Positions 22,678-32,289 of a DNA stretch of 34,924 nt are shown piece by piece; positions within the stretch are counted from its first letter, which is position 1; each line of letters begins with the position of its first letter. The position numbers and the translations under genes are program-made. The stretch comes from Veillonellaceae bacterium (GTDB lineage: Bacteria; Bacillota; Negativicutes; JAAYSF01), in NCBI GenBank assembly GCA_012523975.1, contig JAAYSF010000015.1, positions 1-34,924 on the forward strand, written 5' to 3'. Under the pieces are notes generated by a model that was not told where the DNA came from, made no database searches, and saw only the letters and a list, made by a program, of their open reading frames with translations.

Positions 22678-23439
22678 GTGGCAAGAAAACCGAGGAAAAA
22701 AAGCAACAGTGGGGTATATCACATCATATTACGCGGAATCAATAGGCAAAGCATCTTTGAAGATGATGAGGACCGGTTAAAATTCATTAGAATCCTTACA
22801 AGATATAAGGAAATTAGTGAGTGCCGGATATTCGCTTATTGTTTGATGGATAACCATGTGCATCTTATGCTGCAAGAACTCAAAGAGCCTATTAGTTTGA
22901 TGCTTCAACGAGTCTGTTCGAGTTATGTTTCTTGGTACAATGCCAAACATGAACGATGCGGTCATTTATTCCAGGAGAGATTTAAAAGTGAGCCCGTAGA
23001 AAACGATAGTTATTTCTTAACAGTTTTGCGATATATCCACCAAAATCCAGTGAAGGCAGAAATCGTAAGAGATATTGCCGAATATCAATGGAGTAGTTAT
23101 AGTGAATATACGAAACACAGTATAATTGTTGACAAAGAATACGCTTTACGCATGTTTTCAGATAGACCAGACGAATCAGTTGAACGATTTGCACAGTTTT
23201 CAAGAGAATTGAACGCAGATTCTTGTCTTGAAATTCCAGAAACTAAAACGAAACTTAGCGATGACGACTTACGACGAATCGTTAGACATCGATTTAACAT
23301 CGATGTATCGAGGATATGCAACGAGTTGAAAGAAAATCAAAGTGAGATTTTGCGAGGAATGAAAGAGGTTGAAGGTGTTACAATTCGCCAAATAGCTCGA
23401 TTAACGGGCTTATCGACAACAAAGGTATGGAGATCATGA
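22678..23439 (+). CDS. REP-associated tyrosine transposase (RAYT, Y1/HUH family)
   Basis: A 253-residue single-strand DNA nuclease of the HUH superfamily. The start ARKPRKKSNSGVYHIILRGI (about 2-21) is typical. The HUH metal site is in MDNHVHLMLQE (about 60-70), and the nucleophile Tyr is in VLRYIHQNPVKAEIV (about 115-129). After residue 190 a helical C-terminal part ends in a likely helix-turn-helix (TIRQIARLTGLSTTKVW), common in this sub-family. The GTG at 22678 has AGAGGTGAGG upstream; a TTG at 22630 would lie in the flanking REP. The stop codon TGA at 23437-23439 is the first three bases of REP copy 4. Confidence 0.93.
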   Translation: MARKPRKKSNSGVYHIILRGINRQSIFEDDEDRLKFIRILTRYKEISECRIFAYCLMDNHVHLMLQELKEPISLMLQRVCSSYVSWYNAKHERCGHLFQERFKSEPVENDSYFLTVLRYIHQNPVKAEIVRDIAEYQWSSYSEYTKHSIIVDKEYALRMFSDRPDESVERFAQFSRELNADSCLEIPETKTKLSDDDLRRIVRHRFNIDVSRICNELKENQSEILRGMKEVEGVTIRQIARLTGLSTTKVWRS

Positions 23440-23465
23440 AACAGGGTCCCTGTCCCCGTGTTTCA
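23437..23465 (-). repeat. REP-like 29-nt element, copy 4, right flank of RAYT
   Basis: On the minus strand TGAAACACGGGGACAGGGAC followed by CCTGTTTCA. Its plus-strand first bases TGA form the RAYT stop codon. Confidence 0.85.
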
Positions 23466-23482
23466 AAAGTATTGTTAAGCTT

Positions 23483-23528
23483 AAAGAGGCCGCCTAAAGC
23501 ATGTCATGCAGCTTTGGACGACCTCTTT
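23483..23528. terminator. hairpin after the AsmA-like gene
   Basis: AAAGAGG pairs with CCTCTTT around an inner AAAGC...GCTTT helix and a central GCATG/CATGC. It starts 8 nt after the stop of the AsmA-like gene and 18 nt after the RAYT element, so it probably serves the minus-strand gene. Confidence 0.7.
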
Positions 23529-23535
23529 TATAGCT

Positions 23536-25188
23536 TTATCGGAAAAGTTTTTCTCGCATTTTTTCTTTAACTTTCTCGGTAACCTGTTCCTTTACCTGCT
23601 CTTTTACCTCTGCTCGTGATGTCGGTAGATTGCGTTCCTGAAGCTTTTCCATCACGCTTTGGCTAAGCTGTTCAGGATAAAAAACTCCGAAATCAGTCTT
23701 AACGACAAGTTCGCTGACTTCAGCTTCTGCCGATCCCCGCTTTATGAAACTGCCGGTTAGCGTTTTGAAAGCTATACCGTAGGCCTTGCCGTCATATATA
23801 GTGAAGCTACCTTGGATAATAGGCGCTGTAGCTGAACCGGCTGCTGTTCCTGTTAATGATAACGGGCCTTTAACATCTTTTGTTGTTAACTGGGAGCTAT
23901 CTAAGCCACTGCCGGAGATAGATAAGGCGAACTGCTCTGAATCCGGGTAAATATCGCCGTTGGCTGCAATAGTACCTCCGATTGTGGCACCATCAGCCGT
24001 TAGCAGTTTAAGCGTTTGCTGAGCATATGAGAAAGTCCCGTTAATACCGCTGATGATCATATTGTCGAATTGAAGACTGCTAAGGTTGAAGCTGCCGGCA
24101 AGCACCGGTGACAATACAGAACCGGTAACCTTACCTTGCGCTGCCAAGACTCCGCCGGCCGGAAGACCGGGCAACAGGGCTGCCGGATTGCCGGAGGGCA
24201 TTTCAACAGTAAAATCCAGTGTTTTTTCACCGTCTGCTGCTGTCAGTACATGGCCTGCCGCGGTAATAGTCTGGCCTTTATACATAGCTTGACCATTTTT
24301 AATCTGAATAGTATCGCCCTGCTTTTCGAATTGGGCGCTACCCTGTGTCAAAGCCAAAGCCCCGGCAGTATTTACACCGGAAAAGCGTCCTGCTAGCGTC
24401 TTAAGCAGTATAGTGCCTGATGTAGTATCTTTGCCGATTTTAACGGTTATTTCATCGAGATTGCCGTCGGTTAACTGAATTGGATCATCCGTAACCGTAA
24501 GTCCCAAGGCGACTAAATCCATTCCTGTTGCGGACAGCGTAATTTCTGAAGGACCTTGGGTTCCCCATTGTCCGTCCAAACTAAGTGTCGCATTATTTAA
24601 TTTGCCGGTCGCCGATAGTCCGAGCTGATTTGCCTGACGAAAATCAAGTGTGCCGGACAGCTGCTCGACAGTCTTTTCGAAAAAGTCTGATTCCAGATGA
24701 AGTGTACCGTTCTGAACTTTTACCAGCCCAGAAAAGTCAGATTGTTCGTCAGTTTTTGTCTTAAGAAGCCCATCCCAGTTCAGCTTGTTCTGACGATAGG
24801 CCAACCAAAGTTCTGGTTTGTCTACGGTTACACCTTTTATCAACTGGGGCCCAAGTTCTCCTTTCAGCAAGTTGCTCCAGCTATAATTAATCTGTACCCG
24901 CTCTATCCTGGCAAGCGTTTTGCCGCCCGTATCAAGCACCTGCACGTCTTTCGCCACCACATATCCTAATATAGACAAATCGATGCCGCCGACAATGACC
25001 TGGCCATTGACGGCCTCGCTGGCACCCGTTAGCAGCGACTGTTCAGCTTCTTGACGTACTTTATCTGCGGCGAATTGAAAGAGGATTATTCCGACTAAAA
25101 AAACTACAGCCAATATGATTAAGCCGATTTTTTTCCTGTTCCATGTGAAATGGGGTTCCGTTATTGATAGCTGCTTTTCTTCATTCAC
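23536..25188 (-). CDS. AsmA/TamB-like envelope protein
   Basis: A 550-residue protein anchored by one N-terminal helix (about 20-42, IGLIILAVVFLVGIILFQFA) with the rest outside the cytoplasm. The region after the helix (GQVIVGGIDLSILGYVVAKD, about 62-81; LARIERVQINYSWSNLLKGE, about 92-111) matches the N-terminal domain of AsmA-like proteins. Long stretches of repeated beta-strands follow (for example LSATGKLNNATLSLDGQWG), as in the lipid-transfer grooves of AsmA and TamB. The last 30 residues are a charged helix (KEQVKEQVTEKVKEKMREK). It is much shorter than TamB. A role in lipid traffic to the outer membrane is inferred. Start is GTG with AGGAGG 8 nt upstream. Confidence 0.8.
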   Translation of the reverse strand: MNEEKQLSITEPHFTWNRKKIGLIILAVVFLVGIILFQFAADKVRQEAEQSLLTGASEAVNGQVIVGGIDLSILGYVVAKDVQVLDTGGKTLARIERVQINYSWSNLLKGELGPQLIKGVTVDKPELWLAYRQNKLNWDGLLKTKTDEQSDFSGLVKVQNGTLHLESDFFEKTVEQLSGTLDFRQANQLGLSATGKLNNATLSLDGQWGTQGPSEITLSATGMDLVALGLTVTDDPIQLTDGNLDEITVKIGKDTTSGTILLKTLAGRFSGVNTAGALALTQGSAQFEKQGDTIQIKNGQAMYKGQTITAAGHVLTAADGEKTLDFTVEMPSGNPAALLPGLPAGGVLAAQGKVTGSVLSPVLAGSFNLSSLQFDNMIISGINGTFSYAQQTLKLLTADGATIGGTIAANGDIYPDSEQFALSISGSGLDSSQLTTKDVKGPLSLTGTAAGSATAPIIQGSFTIYDGKAYGIAFKTLTGSFIKRGSAEAEVSELVVKTDFGVFYPEQLSQSVMEKLQERNLPTSRAEVKEQVKEQVTEKVKEKMREKLFR

Positions 25189-25298
25189 GGTTCACGCCTC
25201 CTGCCTTTCCGCAGTGGGTAGACTGCCTCCTGCAGAATGTCCCTCTTATATTATAAAGTGTGAGCCACACCAGTACAAGACAGATGGTTATAATTCCC

Positions 25299-25332
25299 AA
25301 TATTTAAGTTTGCCTAGGTCGACTTAAATATT
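25299..25332. promoter_or_regulatory. 34-bp interrupted palindrome, possible operator
   Basis: AATATTTAAGT and ACTTAAATATT are perfect 11-bp inverted arms; the centre of symmetry falls on CCTAGG. It lies between the divergent AsmA-like and histidine kinase genes and has no T-run, so it is more likely a protein-binding site than a terminator. Confidence 0.45.
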
Positions 25333-25473
25333 TAACCCTTATTAGCGATTAGAGTCTGTTGGCCTAAGTAATTAGGACATTAAAACTAAAATGCAGATTA
25401 CAGAAATGCAGGGATTTTGTAATTTATGGCAAACTTATGCAGTATAACATGCGGGCTAATTAGGAGTGAGTTA

Positions 25474-27132
25474 ATGGAATTTTTCTATACAATAACGATT
25501 GGGGCAACAATTGGCACATTTGCTATGATAATGGCCTATTTATATCTTTACGTAATGTTCCGCGAACTCAGCATGGGCTTATGGGTAGCCAGCTGGTCGG
25601 CTCTTTTCCTACGGATTATTCTTTTTGATTCCGGCATGTTTGCATGGATAAACTCGTTATGGGGCTTTTCCATTTTTTCAATTCTATTACTATCAAGCTG
25701 CATATTATTTCTCTGGGCAGCATATCGCTTTGCCGCTAAACCAGTTAATCATCGCTGGATAATCGGTGGAATTTGTGCCTTTTTACTGAGTATAACGCTT
25801 AATTATTTAGATTTTCCGTTAGCCTATAAGCTTACGCCATTAGCTTGGTTTTGCAGTTTTGTTTTAATATGGGCCGGTGTGAGTTTCATTAAATATTTTA
25901 AAGGAGAATTCCTAAGTAATCGTATTTTGGGATCTTTATATATAATTTGGGGGCTTCATACATTTGACATGCCTTTTTTAATTGATATACCTCAATTTGC
26001 TCCGTGGGGCTATATGATCGAGGGCCTCCTGCGGTTTGGGGTTGCGCTTGCAAGTATGATGTTTTATTTAGAGCAGACACGAATAAATTTGGCCCAAAAG
26101 GAATCTCAATACCGCTTATTAGCAGAAAATGCTGTAGACGTAATATATCTTTATAAAGTCCAGCCTCAAGCCAAAGTTGAATATATCAGCCCGGCAGTAA
26201 CAGCTATAACTGGTTATCGACCGCAGGATTTTTATAATGATGCTAGCTTGCTGTCCGCTATTATTCACCCCAATGACATACCGCAGTTTGATAACTTTAT
26301 GCAGAATTCCCACCCCTCAAGCACATTGCCGCTTATGCTGCGAATAATTCGCCGGGATCAAACAGTAAGATGGGTAGAACAGAATGCAGTGCATCATTTT
26401 GATCAACTTGGTAATCTTGTATCGATCGAAGGTATTATTCGCGATGTCACAGCGCGAAAAAATTTAGAACAAAGCGTATCGCGGCTTGATAGAATGAATA
26501 TAATCGGGAAGATGGCTGCTAATGTAGCCCACGAGATCAGAAATCCGCTGACGACAGTTCGGGGCTACCTACAAATGATGGCTAATAAAAAAGATTTTGA
26601 TTCATATAAAGATAGATTTGAACTAATGATTGATGAATTGGATAGAACTAATTTGATTATTCGCGAATATTTGTCACTAGCTAAAGATAAGCTGGTTGAA
26701 CTGCAGAAAAAAGACTTGAATACCATCATTAATTCCCTGCTGCCCTTGCTAGAAGCTGATGCAATTGCTAGCAGCTCCCGTATAAAAAGAGAGTTTGGCG
26801 ATATACCACTATTGTATCTTGATGAAAATGAGATTCGTCAGCTTTTACTTAACCTTGTTCGTAATGGTTTAGAGGCGATGCCGCAAGGCGGTGACCTGCA
26901 TATTAGTACTTATCATATTGATAATGAAGTTGTCTTAGCAATTCGAGATCAAGGTGGCGGCATACCTGCGCATATCCTTGACAACCTTGGGACACCGTTC
27001 CAAACAACCAAAGAAAACGGAACCGGTTTAGGCTTGCCGGTATGCTACCGAATTGCGAGTAGGCATAATGCTACTATAGCTGTTGATACAAACAAAAGCG
27101 GAACAACTTTTTTCGTTCGGTTTAATATTTAA
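25474..27132 (+). CDS. membrane PAS-domain sensor histidine kinase
   Basis: A 552-residue kinase. The first 200 or so residues form about seven membrane helices. A PAS domain follows (RLLAENAVDVIYLYK, about 215-229; YISPAVTAITGY) with a PAC tail (RDVTARKNLEQ). HisKA contains the phosphoaccepting His in NVAHEIRNPLTTVRGYLQMM (about 349-368), and the ATPase domain has NLVRNGLEAM, DQGGGIP and GTGLGLPV. The H-box is that of sporulation-type kinases (Kin family) feeding Spo0A, which suits a spore former. No response regulator is adjacent, so it is an orphan kinase. The ATG at 25474 has AGGAG at good spacing; an upstream open extension is rejected. Confidence 0.93.
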   Translation: MEFFYTITIGATIGTFAMIMAYLYLYVMFRELSMGLWVASWSALFLRIILFDSGMFAWINSLWGFSIFSILLLSSCILFLWAAYRFAAKPVNHRWIIGGICAFLLSITLNYLDFPLAYKLTPLAWFCSFVLIWAGVSFIKYFKGEFLSNRILGSLYIIWGLHTFDMPFLIDIPQFAPWGYMIEGLLRFGVALASMMFYLEQTRINLAQKESQYRLLAENAVDVIYLYKVQPQAKVEYISPAVTAITGYRPQDFYNDASLLSAIIHPNDIPQFDNFMQNSHPSSTLPLMLRIIRRDQTVRWVEQNAVHHFDQLGNLVSIEGIIRDVTARKNLEQSVSRLDRMNIIGKMAANVAHEIRNPLTTVRGYLQMMANKKDFDSYKDRFELMIDELDRTNLIIREYLSLAKDKLVELQKKDLNTIINSLLPLLEADAIASSSRIKREFGDIPLLYLDENEIRQLLLNLVRNGLEAMPQGGDLHISTYHIDNEVVLAIRDQGGGIPAHILDNLGTPFQTTKENGTGLGLPVCYRIASRHNATIAVDTNKSGTTFFVRFNI

Positions 27133-27152
27133 AATGGGATAGTTAACCTCAA

Positions 27153-27197
27153 AATAGCTCTCATTCCTTAATTAAGGGTGAGGGCTATTATTTTTTT
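27153..27197 (+). terminator. terminator of the histidine kinase gene
   Basis: AATAGCTCTCATTCCTT pairs with AAGGGTGAGGGCTATT (G-U pairs in the plus RNA), followed by a run of seven T. Confidence 0.85.
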
Positions 27198-27324
27198 ACT
27201 AATTACAAAAAAATACAATAGTAGGGATAATTTTACAAATATCGTATTTTACATTTAAAAGGGGGTGTAAATAAATGGTTACATAAGCTGCGTTATTCGT
27301 GTTAACAAAAAGCAAAAGGAGAGG

Positions 27325-28461
27325 ATGTTCTTGGAGAAAATTCAGATTGGGATTGCGTCCACAGAGTATGAAAAAGAAGCAATTTTTCGGCTTCGATACC
27401 ATATTTATGTTGAAGAAATGTACAGGCAGCCTGTTGTAATTGACCATGGCAGCAAAATGTTATTCGACGAATTAGACAAATGGGCTTTTTTGCTGTACGC
27501 CAAAATCGGTTCCGAGATTATAGGTACTATGCGGGTTAACATCGGCTTAATTGAGCAGTTTCCCCGTGGCTTAGCCAAACTTTTATACATGGATAACTTT
27601 AAAACTTTTTGTCAAGAGAGCGGCTGCCCTTTAGTTGCGTTTAGCTCTAAATTAATGGTATCCCCGGCTTACCGGAATTCACCGGCATTGCACTTGCTTT
27701 CAGCCAAAGGGTATGAACTATATTGCAACCACCATGTTCAGTTTAACTTTGGTGGTTGCAATTTTTATTTGCTCCGCCTTTACGAGCAGTTTGGCTGTCG
27801 GCGTTTTGGCCGCAATTTTATCGATCCTGGCTATGGGATGCTAACGCCATTCGTCTTAATGGTGAATGATGCCAGCCACTTAAAAGCTGTTCGTTCACCG
27901 TTTATTCGGATAGCAAGAAAAAGAGGGATAGATGATCGAACAGCGACGGAGTGGTTCTATCAGGAATTCCCTGAGGCCGCTTCTGGAATTAATAGTCAGC
28001 TAGTTACAGAGGAAGAATTGTGGGATTTTTTATGTCAAAAATTAGGCGGGCTGCCGCAGGAAATTATACCTGCTCTAAGGGGCTTAACCGAAGTTGAAGC
28101 GAGGAGCTTTTTGTATAGTACCAGTGTTAGTGTCCACTGCTATCCTGGGGATCATTTAATCACTGCAGGGCTGATAAGTGATGAATTAAATATTTTGATG
28201 TCCGGTAGATTAATATCCTTTGATCAATCTTGCAGATCAACTAGTTTAGTTCACCCCGGCCAGCACTTCGGTAAAATCGGCTTATTTGGCCAAGCAATAC
28301 AGAACGTTAATATCAAAGCTGATACTGATTCGGATATATTAGTAGTTTCACGTCAAGCATTCACCTCATTTAGCCGTTCTAAGCCGGGTATTGCTTATAA
28401 AATTAAGCGCAACTTGTTATCAGGATCAACGGAAGCTAATTTTAGGAGGATAATAAAATGA
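27325..28461 (+). CDS. GNAT-type N-acyltransferase fused to a cyclic-nucleotide-like domain
   Basis: A 378-residue two-domain protein. Residues 1-190 resemble the acyl-amino-acid/autoinducer synthase branch of the GNAT fold: AIFRLRYHIYVEEMYR (about 19-34), DELDKWAFLLYAKIGSEIIG (about 48-67), then FSSKLMVSPAYRNSPAL. Residues about 265-375 follow the CAP_ED cNMP-binding fold (HCYPGDHLITAGLISDEL, MSGRLISF, HPGQHFGKIGLF), but the ribose-binding Glu of FGE is Lys and the phosphate-binding Arg is absent, so binding of cAMP or cGMP is doubtful. The reaction is unknown. It overlaps the next gene by ATGA. AAGGAG lies 3 nt from ATG (27325) and 9 nt from TTG (27331), so either start is possible. Confidence 0.8.
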   Translation: MFLEKIQIGIASTEYEKEAIFRLRYHIYVEEMYRQPVVIDHGSKMLFDELDKWAFLLYAKIGSEIIGTMRVNIGLIEQFPRGLAKLLYMDNFKTFCQESGCPLVAFSSKLMVSPAYRNSPALHLLSAKGYELYCNHHVQFNFGGCNFYLLRLYEQFGCRRFGRNFIDPGYGMLTPFVLMVNDASHLKAVRSPFIRIARKRGIDDRTATEWFYQEFPEAASGINSQLVTEEELWDFLCQKLGGLPQEIIPALRGLTEVEARSFLYSTSVSVHCYPGDHLITAGLISDELNILMSGRLISFDQSCRSTSLVHPGQHFGKIGLFGQAIQNVNIKADTDSDILVVSRQAFTSFSRSKPGIAYKIKRNLLSGSTEANFRRIIK

Positions 28462-30176
28462 AAAATAAATTAGAGATACTTCTTGTTAATAGTGTCGCAC
28501 CGCGTCAGCGAATTGCCTCGGATGCAGCGTTAGAAAATGGCCTGGCCATTCTTAGGACATATTTAGAGGATAAGGGCTGCTTAGTTCAAGTTGTTGACGA
28601 CCAAAGGATAGCAGCTGTTGAAGAGGGGGTGCCGCAATGGTGTCTGGATTTATTAAGAACCATGATAGATTTGCAGATGAAGCTTTATAATAAAAGACTA
28701 AAATTTTTATGGTTCATCATTATGCTACTGACTTGGCCCATTCACGCTCTATCGCTGTACTACCGAAAGGTATACACTCAGAGCAGAATTGACGACATAA
28801 TAAAAACAATTAAAGATAAGGATATTAGATTTTTGGGAGTAAAGGTTTGGTACGGAGACGCCTTTAGCTGGAGTAATTTACTGGCTTCAAAGGTGAAAGC
28901 GGCCTGTCCCGATACAATAATTGTTGCCGGTGGTCCGCATGTTAAGGTATATGGCGAAGACTTGCTTTTAAATTCTGACTTTGACCTTGCGATTATGGGG
29001 CCAGGAGAAAAAGTTTTAGAAGAAATGATCGGTTTACGCCGGCAGGTTAAAGATAAGCAAGGATTTCTGGCGGCTTTTCACAATAAATACGGTAAATCAA
29101 AACTCATTAAAACCGGTGTCTATAATGAAAATGAAAGTATCGACAGCCAATACTTCACCATTCCGCGCTATAGGACTGCTGATTTAGAAGGCAAGATATA
29201 TTTTCATACGCTCGTCGATGGATTTGGCTGCACGTGGAATCGTTGCAGTTTCTGTTCGCATACTCGTCAGGCCAGACCATATCAACCGCGTCCTGCCAGT
29301 GATATAGCGAATGAAATTGAATTGCTGTCGCAGCAGGGAATAGCGTTTTTTCGCTTTAGCAGTTCAGAAACTCCCCTTGAGCATGGCAGAAAAATTGCTG
29401 AAGAAATATTAAAAAAAGACTTAAACATTAATTTTTCCATGTTTGCCAGGGCGGTCAAAGTAACGCCGAGAGTATATGATACCTACCGCTTAATGATAAG
29501 TGCCGGACTGAGAGCTGTGTTCATCGGTGGCGAAACTGGACATGACTATATCAATGAGAAGATAATGAACAAGGGAGTTACCAAAAAGGATCTTATTGAT
29601 ACGATAAATTGTATCAAGTTAGCAGCCGATGAGGCTGGTAAAAACTGCAAAGTTGGCTTATCGCTAATCTATCCCTGTCCTGTGACTGACGGCATAACGA
29701 TTGAGGATGTCTTTCAGGAAAATATGATGCTTATAAAATCTGCAAATCCTGATACTGTTATTGTAAATCCACCGGGAGTATTCCCGAAAACTCAGTGGAT
29801 GGAAAAAGCTGATCAATATGGCTTTTCTGTTAAGCCTGATTTTGTAGCAAATTTTATGAGATATGAGTACTCAATATATAAACCTACTGAGTTGTGGAAA
29901 GATCTTGGATATTCTTTGCAGGGAATGAGCAGTGCCGATTTGTTGAAGGAAACAGGCAGACTGAGAGCCGAAGTCCTCAACCTGGGAATACCAACAGACA
30001 TTTCTGATGAATATTTAATGATGACTGAGGCAATCGGCTATACTACCAGGCAGGATTTGCTTAAATTTAAAAGCAGGTCGCTTCATGATATTATGTCGGG
30101 TAGCTCAAAGTACATGAGGGAAATTGTGGAGAAAATCAATGAACGCAGTCGGCAGATGGCAAGGAAATCAGTTTAA
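28458..30176 (+). CDS. B12-binding-type radical SAM protein
   Basis: A 572-residue protein. The first 190 residues have the B12-binding Rossmann pattern (LEILLVNSVAPRQR, about 5-18; TIIVAGGPHVKVYGEDLLL, about 154-172) without the DxHxxG motif. A hydrophobic stretch (FLWFIIMLLTWPIHALSLYY, about 76-95) interrupts it and may contact the membrane. The cluster motif GCTWNRCSFCSH (about 257-268) is CX4CX2C rather than CX3CX2C. The barrel continues through FRFSSSETPLEHGRKIAEEI (about 296-315) and FIGGETGHDYINEKIMNKGV. B12-type members often modify lipids or natural products. Its start overlaps the acyltransferase stop by 4 nt, so the two are translationally coupled and probably act together. Confidence 0.88.
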   Translation: MKNKLEILLVNSVAPRQRIASDAALENGLAILRTYLEDKGCLVQVVDDQRIAAVEEGVPQWCLDLLRTMIDLQMKLYNKRLKFLWFIIMLLTWPIHALSLYYRKVYTQSRIDDIIKTIKDKDIRFLGVKVWYGDAFSWSNLLASKVKAACPDTIIVAGGPHVKVYGEDLLLNSDFDLAIMGPGEKVLEEMIGLRRQVKDKQGFLAAFHNKYGKSKLIKTGVYNENESIDSQYFTIPRYRTADLEGKIYFHTLVDGFGCTWNRCSFCSHTRQARPYQPRPASDIANEIELLSQQGIAFFRFSSSETPLEHGRKIAEEILKKDLNINFSMFARAVKVTPRVYDTYRLMISAGLRAVFIGGETGHDYINEKIMNKGVTKKDLIDTINCIKLAADEAGKNCKVGLSLIYPCPVTDGITIEDVFQENMMLIKSANPDTVIVNPPGVFPKTQWMEKADQYGFSVKPDFVANFMRYEYSIYKPTELWKDLGYSLQGMSSADLLKETGRLRAEVLNLGIPTDISDEYLMMTEAIGYTTRQDLLKFKSRSLHDIMSGSSKYMREIVEKINERSRQMARKSV

Positions 30177-30334
30177 AGACTATATTGATTGTTAGCCGTC
30201 CGTTAACTTGCGAGTGAAAACAGATACCCATCAAGTCTATATGGCTTGACTTCTTCAAGTAAAGCCTGGCCAACATGGCACAGGATTTACAGAACGTCAT
30301 AAGCAGGTTTAAAGTTTAAATCCATAGTAAAAGT

Positions 30335-30381
30335 AAAAACGACTTCAACCTTGCATAAATGCACAGATTGAAGTCGTTTTT
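30335..30381. terminator. convergent terminator between the radical SAM gene and gdhA
   Basis: A long stem with AAAACGACTTCAA pairing with TTGAAGTCGTTTT, inner GCA/TGC helix, and flanking A- and T-runs. It begins 2 nt after the gdhA stop and can work in both directions. Confidence 0.85.
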
Positions 30382-30382
30382 A

Positions 30383-31849
<1,467 letters not shown>

Positions 31850-31972
31850 TTATAAAGGATTATTGCATAAATCTAACGGGCTACTGACCCGGCAGGTGTG
31901 TTACTTTAAAAGTGTATACATGTCGTAATAAATCCCACATTACCTCCTCTTTCTAACAAAAAAACCAACCAA

Positions 31973-31985
31973 TGTATAATATACA
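31973..31985. promoter_or_regulatory. 13-bp palindrome, possible operator
   Basis: TGTATAATATACA is a perfect palindrome; TGTATACA at 31913 and TGTATAC at 32027 share the half-site. The arrangement upstream of gdhA suggests a repressor or activator site. Confidence 0.35.
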
Positions 31986-32181
31986 CCTCATAAATGTATA
32001 TGTCCACTAGACGAAAGGATGTTTTTTGTATACTTTTTTGGAAGCCTCACGATTTAACACATCCCTTTATATGCATAATTATTCATACGGTTACTGATAT
32101 AAGAGATGGTATGCGTCAGTAAAGTCGAGATAAGTAATCTCCGTGCCAGCCCAAATAAAAAGAAGCACGGGGATGGCTCCG

Positions 32182-32210
32182 TTGCTTCCTTTGCTTTCCA
32201 ATGATATAAT
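32182..32210 (+). promoter_or_regulatory. mscS promoter
   Basis: TTGCTT, a 17-nt spacer and TATAAT, about 80 nt before the mscS start. The -35 lies in the right arm of a hairpin (32162-32188) that on the minus strand is followed by TTTTTATTT. Confidence 0.6.
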
Positions 32211-32289
32211 GTGGAAAAATGTGAAAGACGAGAGAAAATGTCAAAAAGGGATTCATCGTTACGTTAATTATTGATAGGAGGAGATTGAG

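Larger units (their letters stand above)
22609..23465 (+). mobile_element. REP/RAYT unit (REPtron-like)
   Basis: The transposase gene is bracketed by two inverted 29-nt REP copies, and two more copies lie elsewhere in the window. This is the arrangement of REP-associated tyrosine transposases, domesticated relatives of IS200/IS605 elements that spread short palindromes. It has no IS200-type cargo and no target-site duplication is expected. Confidence 0.8.

Noticed and set aside
31880-31940. 10- and 19-codon minus-strand frames behind a GGAGG, upstream of gdhA
   Set aside because: Spacing of the ribosome site is only 2-4 nt for these starts, so a leader peptide is not supported.
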